Below are positions 1 to 7,928 of a stretch of 64,000 nt of DNA, in pieces. The translations under genes were made by a program, and so were the position numbers. This DNA is from a virus: positions 1 through 64,000 of IMG/VR virus record IMGVR_UViG_3300030116_004255; one strand, 5' to 3'. Positions within the stretch are counted from its first letter, which is position 1. Each line of letters opens with the position of its first letter. A model generated the notes under the pieces. That model was not told where the DNA came from. It worked only from the letters and a program-made list of their open reading frames with translations, and did no database searches.

Positions 1-1118
1 TTATCTACCCACGGTAAAGTAAACTCTGTCGTTGAAGTGTCAGTAGATCTATAAACTTCAGCCCAAGTATTAGCACTGTAATCAGCGTCATAAGTAGTAG
101 CGATCAAAACTCTATATCCACCTATGGCGGTACCATTATCGGCTGGTGTGTCCCAGTCCACCTTTACACCGCTTGTAGTTTCTGTAATTGTATAATTACT
201 TCCTACACCGTTTGGTGTTGGTGGTGTATTAGATACTTGCAATTCTGTTGTAGCTGAGGCCGAACTGTAAATACTGTTTTCATTGTCATATCCAACAATA
301 TAAAATTTGTAAGTATCGTCTGGTAATGAACTGTAAGGTATCGTACACTCTGTCACTAACACTGTACATATAATTTGTGCATTTTGTTGATTGTCTACTT
401 GGTAATAATATACTTCCCAACTTTCTGCTACTTGATTACCAGTGTCAGTAGCGTCCCAATCAATCAAAACTCCTGTTCCATAAGTTTGTGAGGAAGTCAC
501 ATTTATAGGTGCGCCCAATACTGGAGGTTGAGTAGTGGTTGTTGTAGTAGCAGCAAAACTACCAGTAGATACAGCATCGTCATATTGAAAATACATATCG
601 TCAAAGCTAGACCAATCGTGTATGTCAATAACAAACTTGGTAATAAATTTATCTGTATTGTTTTCATCTGCATTGTTATCAGTAAAAGATTTGTAAAATG
701 TGTCATACATATCTGCACCATTACTTCCATAAGACTGTGCAGTCTTGTTTTCTGTTTCGGTTGTATTATCTGAATAATGGAAAGTGACTGAATATGCTTG
801 ATTTACTGCACCTACTTCAAAACCTACTTCATATACATCTATATCGCTAGAAAATTCAAAAGTATATTCGTGTGTACAACCACTATGAACTTGATGACAC
901 AAACTTAGAAATTGTCCCTGCGTTCCGTAATTACTACTTTCTGTATAAACAGTATTGTGTGAACTACCATCTTCTCTTGTAATAGTAAAATAGCCATCCC
1001 AATCTTGATCACTAAAACCCTCGTTTACTGTGACTTCAGTTGCAACTGCTATTGGAAAAGGATATATCAGTAAGCCAACAATTAATAAACGAACTAAGGT
1101 ATTGAACTTACGAAGCAC
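1..1118 (-). CDS. Secreted fibronectin-III-like protein, partial (3' end outside window)
   Basis: A reading frame stays open from a GTG at 1118 to the window edge, so the C-terminus is missing. The start is chosen because AGGTAGGAAG lies about 10 nt upstream and the first ATG upstream (1126) hits a stop after ten codons. The N-terminus is signal-peptide-like: VLRKFN followed by a hydrophobic run (LVRLLIVGLLIYPF) and a possible cleavage after AVA. A Thr-rich linker (AATTTTTTQPP) precedes two segments with FN3 character (VLIDWDAT..., VKVDWDTP...GGYRVLI). It directly follows the nuclease-like gene in the same operon. Exported carbohydrate- or cell-surface-binding is a guess from FN3 domains; the function is unknown. 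Confidence 0.72.
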   Translation of the reverse strand, partial: MLRKFNTLVRLLIVGLLIYPFPIAVATEVTVNEGFSDQDWDGYFTITREDGSSHNTVYTESSNYGTQGQFLSLCHQVHSGCTHEYTFEFSSDIDVYEVGFEVGAVNQAYSVTFHYSDNTTETENKTAQSYGSNGADMYDTFYKSFTDNNADENNTDKFITKFVIDIHDWSSFDDMYFQYDDAVSTGSFAATTTTTTQPPVLGAPINVTSSQTYGTGVLIDWDATDTGNQVAESWEVYYYQVDNQQNAQIICTVLVTECTIPYSSLPDDTYKFYIVGYDNENSIYSSASATTELQVSNTPPTPNGVGSNYTITETTSGVKVDWDTPADNGTAIGGYRVLIATTYDADYSANTWAEVYRSTDTSTTEFTLPWVD

Positions 1119-1132
1119 TCTCTCATCACTTC

Positions 1133-1477
1133 CTACCTCTTCCCACCATCATATATAGTTGCGTGTCCTTCTTTTACAAGAAGATCATTTATATTTACTT
1201 TGTCTTTATAAATTACACCTAAAACACGACCATATTTACCAACGCCAAAAGATTGCATTTCTAGATCTGATTTTTCGTCTGTTAGAAGTTCGATAAGTCT
1301 AGCTTTAGCCGCAAGTCCCAGGGCTTTTTCTTCGAGATCTCTAGTTCTAGACTCAGGTGCGTTAATTCCCTGGAGCCTAACACGAGATTTATGCCACACA
1401 TCAAAACCCAAATCAATTCTAACATCAACGGTATCTCCATCTACTACCTTTAATACTTCTATTTTATAATAATACAT
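1133..1477 (-). CDS. Staphylococcal-nuclease-like (thermonuclease) protein
   Basis: A 114-aa protein with the SNase fold signatures: VVDGDTVDV at residues 11-19, RLQGINAPE at 34-42 and GKYGR at 80-84. These supply the Arg34, Glu42 and Arg84 equivalents of the catalytic Arg/Glu/Arg set of micrococcal nuclease. Family members are Ca2+-dependent phosphodiesterases acting on DNA or RNA. No signal peptide is visible, so it would act in the cytoplasm, perhaps in host DNA turnover. It is shorter than secreted thermonucleases but spans the whole core. It is preceded by a hairpin after the holin gene and followed immediately by the FN3 protein gene. Confidence 0.85.
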   Translation of the reverse strand: MYYYKIEVLKVVDGDTVDVRIDLGFDVWHKSRVRLQGINAPESRTRDLEEKALGLAAKARLIELLTDEKSDLEMQSFGVGKYGRVLGVIYKDKVNINDLLVKEGHATIYDGGKR

Positions 1478-1498
1478 AAATGATCTCCTATATAGTAA

Positions 1499-1517
1499 AG
1501 GGGGAAATAATCCCCCT
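1499..1517 (-). terminator. Hairpin after holin gene
   Basis: AGGGGG and CCCCCT pair around a 7-nt loop in the gap between the holin stop and the nuclease start. The following T tract on the minus strand is weak, so it may attenuate or stabilise RNA rather than stop transcription. Confidence 0.4.
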
Positions 1518-1538
1518 AAACCATAAAATTTTGTTTAA

Positions 1539-1763
1539 TTAGCCTTTAGGCATATTAGACATAAATTTGAAAGGTGCTTCTTCTAAAACATTTTGCAATG
1601 CTGAGAAAAACGCAGCACCACCTGCTACTACTGCACCTTCAACGACTGACATATCTAGCCAGCCTGATTGAGCAGCTAGTATTACTCCAAGACCTGCTTG
1701 TAGTCCAGTTCTTACTGCTCTAATTAATGACACTTTAAAAGCGTCTGTTAATTCCCAATTCAT
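1539..1763 (-). CDS. Putative holin
   Basis: A 74-aa protein starting at MNWELTDAF; the start at 1763 is set by AGGAG 6 nt upstream, just after the endolysin stop. It has two hydrophobic stretches, LQAGLGVILAAQ and VVEGAVVAGGAAFFSAL, joined by a short polar turn, and a charged C-terminus. Size, amphipathic N-terminus, Ala/Gly-rich membrane segments and adjacency to the endolysin fit small phage holins (r1t-like type) that permeabilise the membrane. The family call rests on architecture and context, not on a unique motif. Confidence 0.7.
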   Translation of the reverse strand: MNWELTDAFKVSLIRAVRTGLQAGLGVILAAQSGWLDMSVVEGAVVAGGAAFFSALQNVLEEAPFKFMSNMPKG

Positions 1764-1773
1764 ATTGGATCTC

Positions 1774-2571
1774 CTAACTTTCTTTTGCAAAAGAAATGTC
1801 CCAAGTTTTTTTACCTAAGACACCATCTTGTTGTAGCCCAAACTCTTTTTGAAGTTCGAGTACCTTTTTCCTAGATCCATTCCCATACCAACCGTCAGGA
1901 CTTAAACCAACAGCTTTCTGCCATTCTTTTAGTTCATCTGATTGAATCATAGGTACTTGTACCTTATAGTATATTCCTGGCCATTTAGGAAAATCTTTAG
2001 AAAAATCATAAACTTCTGTTTCTGGCTTTGGTTGATCAGTAGGACTTACAGAGTAAACTGGCTCATTTCCAGATACAGCAATGTACTCATTGTCACCTGT
2101 GTCGTCAAAATCTACATACTTGACCATAACTTTTTCACCAGACAATATTGCATCTCTCACTTTTGGATATACAAATTTATATGCTGAAACGCTACTTCCC
2201 ACCCAGCCGTCAGGTTTTATCAAATTACTTTCTTGATTTTGTCCTAAAATTAAACAACCACTGGTCGCCTCGTCATTATTACCTGTGTGCCAAAGAATAT
2301 ATTCGAAATTAGGGACATTATTGACATAGATCATGCCACGATGCCAGTCAGGTCCATATTTCTTTAAGTAGCGTGAGTGAAAGCCACCTTCGCTACGAAG
2401 CGTTAATTCATACACACCAGCAGGTATTCTGGTTTCATGTTTCTGCTTAACAGCCCTATATTCGTCCTCAACCGTGTAGCAGAGGAATTTTCGTTTATTG
2501 TCTGTTATATCAAATAGTATTCCACTAGTGGAATCTTTTTGTGAACTTATCCTTAATACTTCTAAAAACAT
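1774..2571 (-). CDS. Endolysin-like protein: DUF5675-type domain plus peptidoglycan-binding domain
   Basis: 265 aa. The N-terminal two thirds carries the DUF5675 pattern: FLCYTVEDEYR (29-39), TRIPAGVYEL (47-56), WHTGNNDEATSGCLILG (94-110), with conserved His95 and Cys106 that recall an L,D-transpeptidase/peptidase-like active site. The C-terminal ~60 residues (WQKAVGLSPDGWYG... LQKEFGLQQDGVLGKKTW) form a PG_binding_1 type repeat. Together with the adjacent holin this is the likely lysis enzyme. DUF5675 chemistry is not established, so the cleavage specificity is unknown. No signal peptide is seen, consistent with holin-dependent release. Confidence 0.75.
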   Translation of the reverse strand: MFLEVLRISSQKDSTSGILFDITDNKRKFLCYTVEDEYRAVKQKHETRIPAGVYELTLRSEGGFHSRYLKKYGPDWHRGMIYVNNVPNFEYILWHTGNNDEATSGCLILGQNQESNLIKPDGWVGSSVSAYKFVYPKVRDAILSGEKVMVKYVDFDDTGDNEYIAVSGNEPVYSVSPTDQPKPETEVYDFSKDFPKWPGIYYKVQVPMIQSDELKEWQKAVGLSPDGWYGNGSRKKVLELQKEFGLQQDGVLGKKTWDISFAKES

Positions 2572-2611
2572 ACAATTTCATCATAAATGATGTAAATGTC
2601 GTTTCAGGTAT

Positions 2612-3853
2612 TTAACTCTCGAAAGGAAAATATTCTTCGTTTCTTACAAAATATCCGCCAGATTTACTACTAATTGTAAAGCTGACCTGTCCTGGTGGTG
2701 CTTCATCCCCAGTCATATCTTTAAACCACTTAGATCCGTCGTCCATTGACGGTGCTTGTATAAACCATCTACCACGATTTGGATATTTTATATAGTGATG
2801 AAAATGTCCCCATACAAGTAGATCAGCGTCGCCAATAGGTGCGCGCCCCATACATTGACCAGCAAACCACTTTATTCCTTTATCAAAAGCAAATCTACCA
2901 GTTTTCACTGAAACTCCAGATCTAAATTGGTGGCCGTGAGCAAATCCAACTATCTTTCCTGATATTTCTATTGTTGCTGATAATTCCTCTTCTGGTATGT
3001 AAAACTTAACATGACCAAATGCTTTAGGGTTTTGTTCAAGTATTTCCTGTACTTGCTCGACAACTGCAACATCGTGATTGTCTGCAAAATTAGTAAAGGT
3101 CTTACCATTATCACGATTTTCACCGTGATTACCAGCTATTGCACATACAACTACATTTTTAAATAAAGGTGACCACTCCGTAAGAGCTTTTACCATTATT
3201 CTACGAGCTACCTTAACCTGATCACGAAGATTGAGCTCGACTCCATAGGTCATGTTGGCGTAGAATCCTGCGCAATTTTCGATAATATCCCCTAAAGATA
3301 ATATGTATAAATTCTCGATCTTCTTACCACTTGCTCTTAGAGTTTCAACATGAGTTATAAAATCAGGTATCATTCTTGTCAAACGATCAACAATAGCCTC
3401 TGTACCTTTACCATCTGGTTTACCGATCTGCCAGTCACTCCAGCAAAACACAATGCTTTCGCCTTTATCAACTGCTATTTTCTTTGGTTTTTTAACTTTC
3501 TTTACTTCTTTAAGTAAAGCGTCATAATCAGGATCATCCTTTGATACTGGTTGTAGTGATTGTATCCTCGCTTTGTAGTAAAAAAGCCTAGTCCCCCCAT
3601 CAGTCGGACTGTCCCAAGATCTTACCTCAACTGGTTCTATGACCTCATATTTTTTTGGATCAAGCTCCAGTTGTTTTAAAATATCATCGTAATGATTGAT
3701 ATTGCTTTCTTTTTGTGGCTCTGATACTATTTCGCCTTTGTCACCTTTTATCCTATAACCAGGCTCAAATCCAGTTGGATGATCTCTTTTCTTTCTACCT
3801 TTAGGCTTTGGTGCATTAGATTTGTTCTTGTTGTATTCTTCAAGACTTGACAT
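2612..3853 (-). CDS. Calcineurin-like metallophosphoesterase
   Basis: 413 aa from the ATG at 3853 (MSSLEEYNK), which overlaps the upstream gene by 14 nt. A longer form starting at 3895 is possible but would overlap more. The metallophosphoesterase motifs appear in order: CWSDWQIGK, SLGDIIEN, AIAGNHGEN, AHGHQ and WGHFHHY, which give the two-metal site (D-x-H variant DWQ, GD, GNH, GHxH). Family members cleave phosphodiesters, including DNA ends. The basic N-terminus (KPKGRKKRDH) could bind nucleic acid. Its place after the two small genes and before lysis gives no clear role; a phage nuclease or phosphatase is most likely. Confidence 0.83.
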   Translation of the reverse strand: MSSLEEYNKNKSNAPKPKGRKKRDHPTGFEPGYRIKGDKGEIVSEPQKESNINHYDDILKQLELDPKKYEVIEPVEVRSWDSPTDGGTRLFYYKARIQSLQPVSKDDPDYDALLKEVKKVKKPKKIAVDKGESIVFCWSDWQIGKPDGKGTEAIVDRLTRMIPDFITHVETLRASGKKIENLYILSLGDIIENCAGFYANMTYGVELNLRDQVKVARRIMVKALTEWSPLFKNVVVCAIAGNHGENRDNGKTFTNFADNHDVAVVEQVQEILEQNPKAFGHVKFYIPEEELSATIEISGKIVGFAHGHQFRSGVSVKTGRFAFDKGIKWFAGQCMGRAPIGDADLLVWGHFHHYIKYPNRGRWFIQAPSMDDGSKWFKDMTGDEAPPGQVSFTISSKSGGYFVRNEEYFPFES

Positions 3854-4079
3854 AATGTTCCATAGTGTTTCGGATAGCACATCGTATAGAGTCAACTGTT
3901 AAAGGACAATCTTTGTGTTCTTTAAGCCATTTAGCAGCAGTTGCTGCTGTGACATTACCAGACTTGACACCTTCACACGCTTCTACCCACGCAGCCCTGT
4001 TAGACTCATTTAAATCTCTCCAAGCTACTGATCCAGCTTTGCTTGGATTTGATTGTGAGTATTCTGTCAAAGAAGTCAT
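3840..4079 (-). CDS. Small protein, possible DNA-binding helix-turn-helix
   Basis: 79 aa; its ATG overlaps the stop of the preceding gene as TAATG, so translation is coupled. The segment GNVTAATAAKWLKEHKDCPLTVDSIRCAIRN looks like consecutive helices of a terminase-small or HTH type regulator, but no family is recognised. It overlaps the phosphoesterase start by 14 nt, suggesting joint expression. Confidence 0.65.
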   Translation of the reverse strand: MTSLTEYSQSNPSKAGSVAWRDLNESNRAAWVEACEGVKSGNVTAATAAKWLKEHKDCPLTVDSIRCAIRNTMEHYVKS

Positions 4080-4318
4080 TACTCTTCTTCTGATTTAACT
4101 TCTGCTGGTTCTACTGGTGTCGTAGTACCACTAGAGGCCTGCAATACTTCTTGTAAAGCTCTGTTTTGAACTTTTAATTCAGAGTTTTTTAACTCTAATT
4201 GTGCAATTTTTTCAGCAGTGTCATTTAACATAGCTCTGAAAGTTTTATTTTCAGCTACTAATTTATTCACTAAATCTGCTGTTTGTTCTGCACTAAGTTG
4301 TTGCGTTTCTTCAGCCAT
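4079..4318 (-). CDS. Small coiled-coil protein
   Basis: 79 aa, start supported by AAGGAG at the right distance. Heptad-rich centre (LVAENKTFRAMLNDTAEKIA, then LELKNSELKVQNRALQEVL) and an acidic Pro/Thr tail. It has no catalytic motif and could be a scaffold or oligomerisation partner for the next two genes. Function unknown. Confidence 0.68.
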   Translation of the reverse strand: MAEETQQLSAEQTADLVNKLVAENKTFRAMLNDTAEKIAQLELKNSELKVQNRALQEVLQASSGTTTPVEPAEVKSEEE

Positions 4319-4387
4319 AAATTACTCCTTCTATATTCAGTAATATAATCAATAGTATATACTAATTAAGACAATTTTTCTGTGTTT

Positions 4388-4531
4388 TTAGGATTGTTTT
4401 ATACAACCACATTTACAATGATCTGAATTGTAAATATGCGAAAATGACTCTTCTGTGATTGTTCTTGGGGATCTAGTAGTAATTCTGCTTTTTTTAAGCA
4501 GTTCCTCTTCAAGATTATAATTACTTACCAT
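4388..4531 (-). CDS. Small Cys-containing protein, 47 aa
   Basis: An open frame from ATG 4531 fills the otherwise empty gap between two genes. It encodes MVSNYNLEEELLKKSRITTR followed by a polar stretch ending SDHCKCGCIKQS. The closing H-C-x-C-x-C cluster could bind metal. The ribosome binding site is weak, so this is a plausible but unproven gene. Confidence 0.4.
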   Translation of the reverse strand: MVSNYNLEEELLKKSRITTRSPRTITEESFSHIYNSDHCKCGCIKQS

Positions 4532-4568
4532 ACTCAATTATAAACTTATAATTAGCGTTTACCGGTCT

Positions 4569-4742
4569 TTAGTCGTCACCAGCCCAGTTAGGATTACCTC
4601 TATATTCGTCATATATAGTTCTTTCATAGAGATCTTCCATAGATAAGTATATCTTTTTAGCAGTAATGTAGCCCTTTGTGATCAACCACTTATATGGCGC
4701 AGTAAATATCTTGTTTTCCCACTCTAAAAACTTATCAAACAC
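4569..4742 (-). CDS. Small protein of unknown function
   Basis: 57 aa if started at the GTG at 4742, preferred because AAGGT lies 8 nt upstream and the overlap with the PAPS-reductase-like gene is then only 8 nt. Starts at 4763 or 4802 are possible. Aromatic-rich sequence (FLEWENKIFTAPYKWLITKG) with an acidic C-terminus (GNPNWAGDD). No family recognised. Confidence 0.55.
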   Translation of the reverse strand: MFDKFLEWENKIFTAPYKWLITKGYITAKKIYLSMEDLYERTIYDEYRGNPNWAGDD

Positions 4743-5619
4743 CACACATACCTTCGCACTCATCATCAAATAAAGATCCCTGATAATCTTTTGGTTCTGC
4801 AAATGTAGCCTCTCTTAGAGGTATTTTAGATCTATATAAGTATTGCTCTGAACCATCGTCATACTTTTTAAAGTTGGTTAAGGCAGCGGACTCGGAATTA
4901 GGGTTTCTTAACCACTCGTCAAACTCAACAGCATAAGCAAACTCTTCTGGGTAATGTTCTTTTAATCGTTTCCACTCTACATCATTGTGGTATGGACAAA
5001 TAATACAAGCAGATCTTGGTGGTTTCGGATAACCCTCTTTCTGTGTCCAGTCTATTATGTCTTGTCTTGTAATTTCCTCTTGTATATATGGATAGCAGTT
5101 AACCTGCCATTTTGTCATAGGCTCTTTTACTCTTTGTATTTCGTCAAAGGAAATACCCATAACCATTTCTACATATTTATTTCTTAAATTCTTAACACCT
5201 AAAATTTCTCTAACTTTTTCTTGTATTGGCCTGATCTTGTATTCAGCAGTACAAGTCCTTCTACCAAAACCCATTTTTCCGTCTGATTTTTTTATATAAA
5301 CAGGAATTAGTGCGTATCTACCTTCCTTAGCTTTGTAGTCGTTAATTATATGTCCTGTATTCATAGAGTTTCTTACAACTTCAAACTCAACACGGCCTTT
5401 CATTATCTTTTTTAAATATTTAAGCCACTCGTAAACTTCTTTAGGCTCATTACCAGTATCAGCAAACATTGCAATATCGACTGGTTCTATTTCTTCTCTA
5501 AGTAATTTAAAAACTAAAGCAGAGCTTTGTACTCCAGCACCTAAAGATAAAACTCTTAGATCTCGATCTCTTTCTAGTGTTTTTTCGTCACCAACTTTTA
5601 ATTCCTGCATATAAGCCAT
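4735..5619 (-). CDS. PAPS reductase-like PP-loop ATPase/sulfotransferase
   Basis: 294 aa. The PP-loop nucleotide-binding motif is SLGAGVQSS at residues 25-33, followed by MFADTGNEP, typical of the adenosine-phosphosulfate reductase/DndC-like fold. A Cys-containing segment RRTCTAEYKI and a late CIICPYH motif (near residue 210) give three cysteines that could hold a metal or Fe-S cluster. Homologues are common in phages, where their role is unsettled: sulfur assimilation or thiolation of nucleic acid. The gene sits 1 nt from the ferredoxin gene, a plausible electron donor. Classic assimilatory PAPS reductases carry a C-terminal ECGLH; I do not see it, so a nucleic-acid or other substrate is as likely. 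Confidence 0.8.
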   Translation of the reverse strand: MAYMQELKVGDEKTLERDRDLRVLSLGAGVQSSALVFKLLREEIEPVDIAMFADTGNEPKEVYEWLKYLKKIMKGRVEFEVVRNSMNTGHIINDYKAKEGRYALIPVYIKKSDGKMGFGRRTCTAEYKIRPIQEKVREILGVKNLRNKYVEMVMGISFDEIQRVKEPMTKWQVNCYPYIQEEITRQDIIDWTQKEGYPKPPRSACIICPYHNDVEWKRLKEHYPEEFAYAVEFDEWLRNPNSESAALTNFKKYDDGSEQYLYRSKIPLREATFAEPKDYQGSLFDDECEGMCGV

Positions 5620-5620
5620 A

Positions 5621-5869
5621 TCAGTTCCCCTCTATAAATATACACTCTCCTGGACACTCCTCCGCAGACTCAATAACCAAACTTTCTTTACCTTTAGGAA
5701 CAACAGCTTGACCTTCTGCCCCCTGTGGATTACCGAGATCTTCTGCAAATATTTTGTCACCCTCTTTAACATAAGCTAGTCCATCATTTTGCATTACAAA
5801 AACTTCTGGACATATCTCTGCACATAAACCATCTCCTGTACATAAATCTTGATCAATCCAAACTTTCAT
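5621..5869 (-). CDS. Ferredoxin (3Fe-4S type)
   Basis: 82 aa. Cysteines at 10, 16 and 72 with prolines after C20 and C72 (CTGDGLCAEICP, ECPGECIF) follow the single-cluster pattern in which the second ligand Cys is replaced by Asp13, typical of 3Fe-4S ferredoxins of Actinobacteria that feed P450s and other oxygenases. C20 and C76 are extra. It overlaps the cupin-like gene upstream by 17 nt and abuts the PAPS-reductase-like gene, so it probably donates electrons to a product of this operon. A phage ferredoxin of actinobacterial type supports the host call. Confidence 0.85.
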   Translation of the reverse strand: MKVWIDQDLCTGDGLCAEICPEVFVMQNDGLAYVKEGDKIFAEDLGNPQGAEGQAVVPKGKESLVIESAEECPGECIFIEGN

Positions 5870-6605
5870 TTTTGTTTCTTCTTGTTATTTCCCTATATCC
5901 GCCTGTAAACTTAGATCTTAATCGAAAAGACTCATTATCTATGGCTTTGTGTTCAGTATCACTAAAAAGCTCCACCGCTAACTCAGTTTTTTCTCTTTTA
6001 AACGGTATGCAGTGTAAAAAAGGTGTTCCTCTTTTAATAATAGTGTCACCTTCAGCATGCCAGATACTAGGAAAATTTACTTGATGGAAACTGTCTGTTT
6101 CAACAATTCCAGGAATTACGGTAAAGTCGTCATTTTTATGTAATAAAGGTGGTATAAAAAGTGTTGACCAACCTGGTGGTGTCCAAAAAAACCAGGGACT
6201 AGTAAATTTTACAGCTCTTTTATAATCGCTATCTTCAAGAGGATAAGTAGAAAACTGCTCATTGTCGTGAAATTCTATATGACTGCTTGGTAAGTTTATT
6301 TGGTTTGTTTCAAAATGAAATGTATCACCGTGTCTTTGTACCAGCATGTCGTACCACATAGGTATAATGTATCCCTGCGTAAAGTAGTCAACAACTGCTG
6401 GACATTTTTTAATTGTATGACTGTTGTAATCTTTAAGCATTTCCCCCATTTTTGGAAATGGTTGTATATCTAGTCTAGCTAGATCAAGTGGTAAGTTTTG
6501 GAACCAATCAGGGATCATCTGTCCTGCTGGTACTGGTGGTGCAGTGTCAATTAAAGCTGGCGACATAGTTGCAAACTTTATTTCATTTTTTTTAATCCAT
6601 TTCAT
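5853..6605 (-). CDS. Cupin-like unknown protein, paralogue A
   Basis: 250 aa, one of three clear paralogues in the window (with 7915..8727 and 25421..26185). Shared landmarks in order: APP.PA...PDWF near the N-terminus, KKCPAVVDYFTQGYIIPMW, FHD, SPWFFWTPPGWS, IPGIVETDSFHQVNFPSIWH, RGTPFLHCIPFKRE. The regular beta-rich spacing with conserved His/Asp/Glu (ETD, H, WH) suggests a double-stranded beta-helix that may bind metal. The pattern resembles proteins grouped as DUF6065, but I cannot confirm that. It lies next to a 2OG-Fe(II) oxygenase and the ferredoxin. Function unknown. Confidence 0.75.
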   Translation of the reverse strand: MKWIKKNEIKFATMSPALIDTAPPVPAGQMIPDWFQNLPLDLARLDIQPFPKMGEMLKDYNSHTIKKCPAVVDYFTQGYIIPMWYDMLVQRHGDTFHFETNQINLPSSHIEFHDNEQFSTYPLEDSDYKRAVKFTSPWFFWTPPGWSTLFIPPLLHKNDDFTVIPGIVETDSFHQVNFPSIWHAEGDTIIKRGTPFLHCIPFKREKTELAVELFSDTEHKAIDNESFRLRSKFTGGYREITRRNKNESLD

Positions 6606-7110
6606 TTATACCTCTTTTAAAAAACCAATGATCAGGCTCCGCATAATGCAAAAACAACATACCAACTTGATTTGTTTCTGGATTAGGGAACTTTGATCTC
6701 CAATGCTCTTGATCTTCACCATAAAAAGCTAAGGCCTGATTGTCCCCTAAAGTATATTCTTTACCCTCTACATATAAAGGCCACGGTGTATTTTGATACA
6801 AACACAGATCTAAAGTATATGTACAAGCGTTATCGTCTTTATGTGGTAATAACTCTGCCTCTGTACCTTCGTAATGTGCAAACAATATGTAAGTCTTTTT
6901 TAAAGTATCAGAGTTAAATATTTTTTTAGCTTTTTGTTCTACGCTTGACAAATATGTGCGCATTTCTGGATAATCGTAATCAGATACAGAATATCGACCA
7001 AAATAACTATCATAACTAAATGTCTTATGTTTACTTTTAAGTAGATTTCTAACATAATTAAAACTACCAAAATCTAGTAGGCTATCAATAACCTTTACTT
7101 CTTGAACCAT
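6592..7110 (-). CDS. 2-oxoglutarate/Fe(II)-dependent oxygenase-like protein
   Basis: 172 aa with the facial triad H90-x-D92 (LLPHKDDN) and distal H136 (EDQEHWRSKF) expected for the 2OG-Fe(II) superfamily. The 2OG-binding basic residue is probably R138 or K140. The central TYTLDLCLYQNTPWPLYVEG matches the jelly-roll strands. It overlaps both neighbours (13 nt with paralogue A, 16 nt with the next gene), so the cluster is co-translated. The substrate is unknown; hydroxylation of protein or small molecule is possible. Confidence 0.7.
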   Translation of the reverse strand: MVQEVKVIDSLLDFGSFNYVRNLLKSKHKTFSYDSYFGRYSVSDYDYPEMRTYLSSVEQKAKKIFNSDTLKKTYILFAHYEGTEAELLPHKDDNACTYTLDLCLYQNTPWPLYVEGKEYTLGDNQALAFYGEDQEHWRSKFPNPETNQVGMLFLHYAEPDHWFFKRGINEMD

Positions 7111-7928
7111 TTTTTCTTCGGTAATAATTTTTTTGGTCTACGAGCAAGTGCGTCAGTGTATAAAGTATTTGTTTCTCTTCTGTTTATTGCTGAACCTACA
7201 ATCATATTCCATCTTTTACTAAATTTTTCGTTCCACTCTACAAACTCTATTTTCACTGGTTTAGAAAAGAGTATGTTAAACATTACAGTATCGTGGTTTA
7301 ATTCAAGTGTATCTTGTGTTGTGTCTGTCCACTCAAAAGCCCAAGATAAACCCCTAGTCCAAGCGTGTATAGGCATAAAACCACCAATTAAAGATATTGG
7401 TAGATTTTTACCTGCGTTTCTATCACTAGGCACTACATCAAGCCAAACTTCTGGATCATCTGTAAAAAACATAAAAGGCATAGTTATTTGCATAACAGGT
7501 TGATTAGGATTAGCCCAGGCCTCTTTTTCCTCCATAATTACATCATTAAAAGGTCCGTGATGTTTTACAGCACCGTGATAATTAGCAGAAAAATTAAAAC
7601 CACCAAAACGATCAACCTCGTCAGCAAATTGATTTTTACCTAAATTTACTTTTACATGACTATAAGGGAAGTACATTTCATAAAGTCTATTTCTTTGAAA
7701 CTGTGTAGATACACAACCATTTGGAGCTTTTACAAACTTACGAGGCATACCATAATTAATTACAGGGATACTTCTTTCTTCTTCGTGTTCCTTACCAGCT
7801 ACATCTGCAAGTGGTTGAGGTATTGTAAATGCAACGACTGGTAAATTTCTATTACTTTCCCTTAATGGTTTTTCCCAAATACTTGCTATATCAGGTATTT
7901 TTATTGGGCATTTGTTAAATAATCCCAT
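7095..7928 (-). CDS. Unknown protein, possibly a divergent member of the cupin-like family
   Basis: 277 aa from MGLFNKCPIK; ATG 7928 is preceded by AGAGGTGGGAAGAAG. The central part (MQITMPFMFFTDDPEVWLDV, GGFMPIHAWTRGLSWAFEW, NHDTVMFNILFSKPVKIEF) has the same strand order as the nearby cupin-like paralogues (PW..TPPG, G.VETD.H, IPFKRE) but the identities are low. The C-terminus is very basic (RRPKKLLPKKKWFKK). It lies between a 2OG oxygenase and paralogue B. Relationship and function are inference. Confidence 0.65.
   Translation of the reverse strand: MGLFNKCPIKIPDIASIWEKPLRESNRNLPVVAFTIPQPLADVAGKEHEEERSIPVINYGMPRKFVKAPNGCVSTQFQRNRLYEMYFPYSHVKVNLGKNQFADEVDRFGGFNFSANYHGAVKHHGPFNDVIMEEKEAWANPNQPVMQITMPFMFFTDDPEVWLDVVPSDRNAGKNLPISLIGGFMPIHAWTRGLSWAFEWTDTTQDTLELNHDTVMFNILFSKPVKIEFVEWNEKFSKRWNMIVGSAINRRETNTLYTDALARRPKKLLPKKKWFKK

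Noticed and set aside
503-773. Short frames on both strands inside the FN3 gene
   Set aside because: They lie within a longer partial frame with signal peptide and domain character; their products are low-complexity.
7102-7503. 133-codon plus-strand frame opposite the 7095 gene
   Set aside because: Antisense shadow, Phe/Ser-rich, no promoter or ribosome site.
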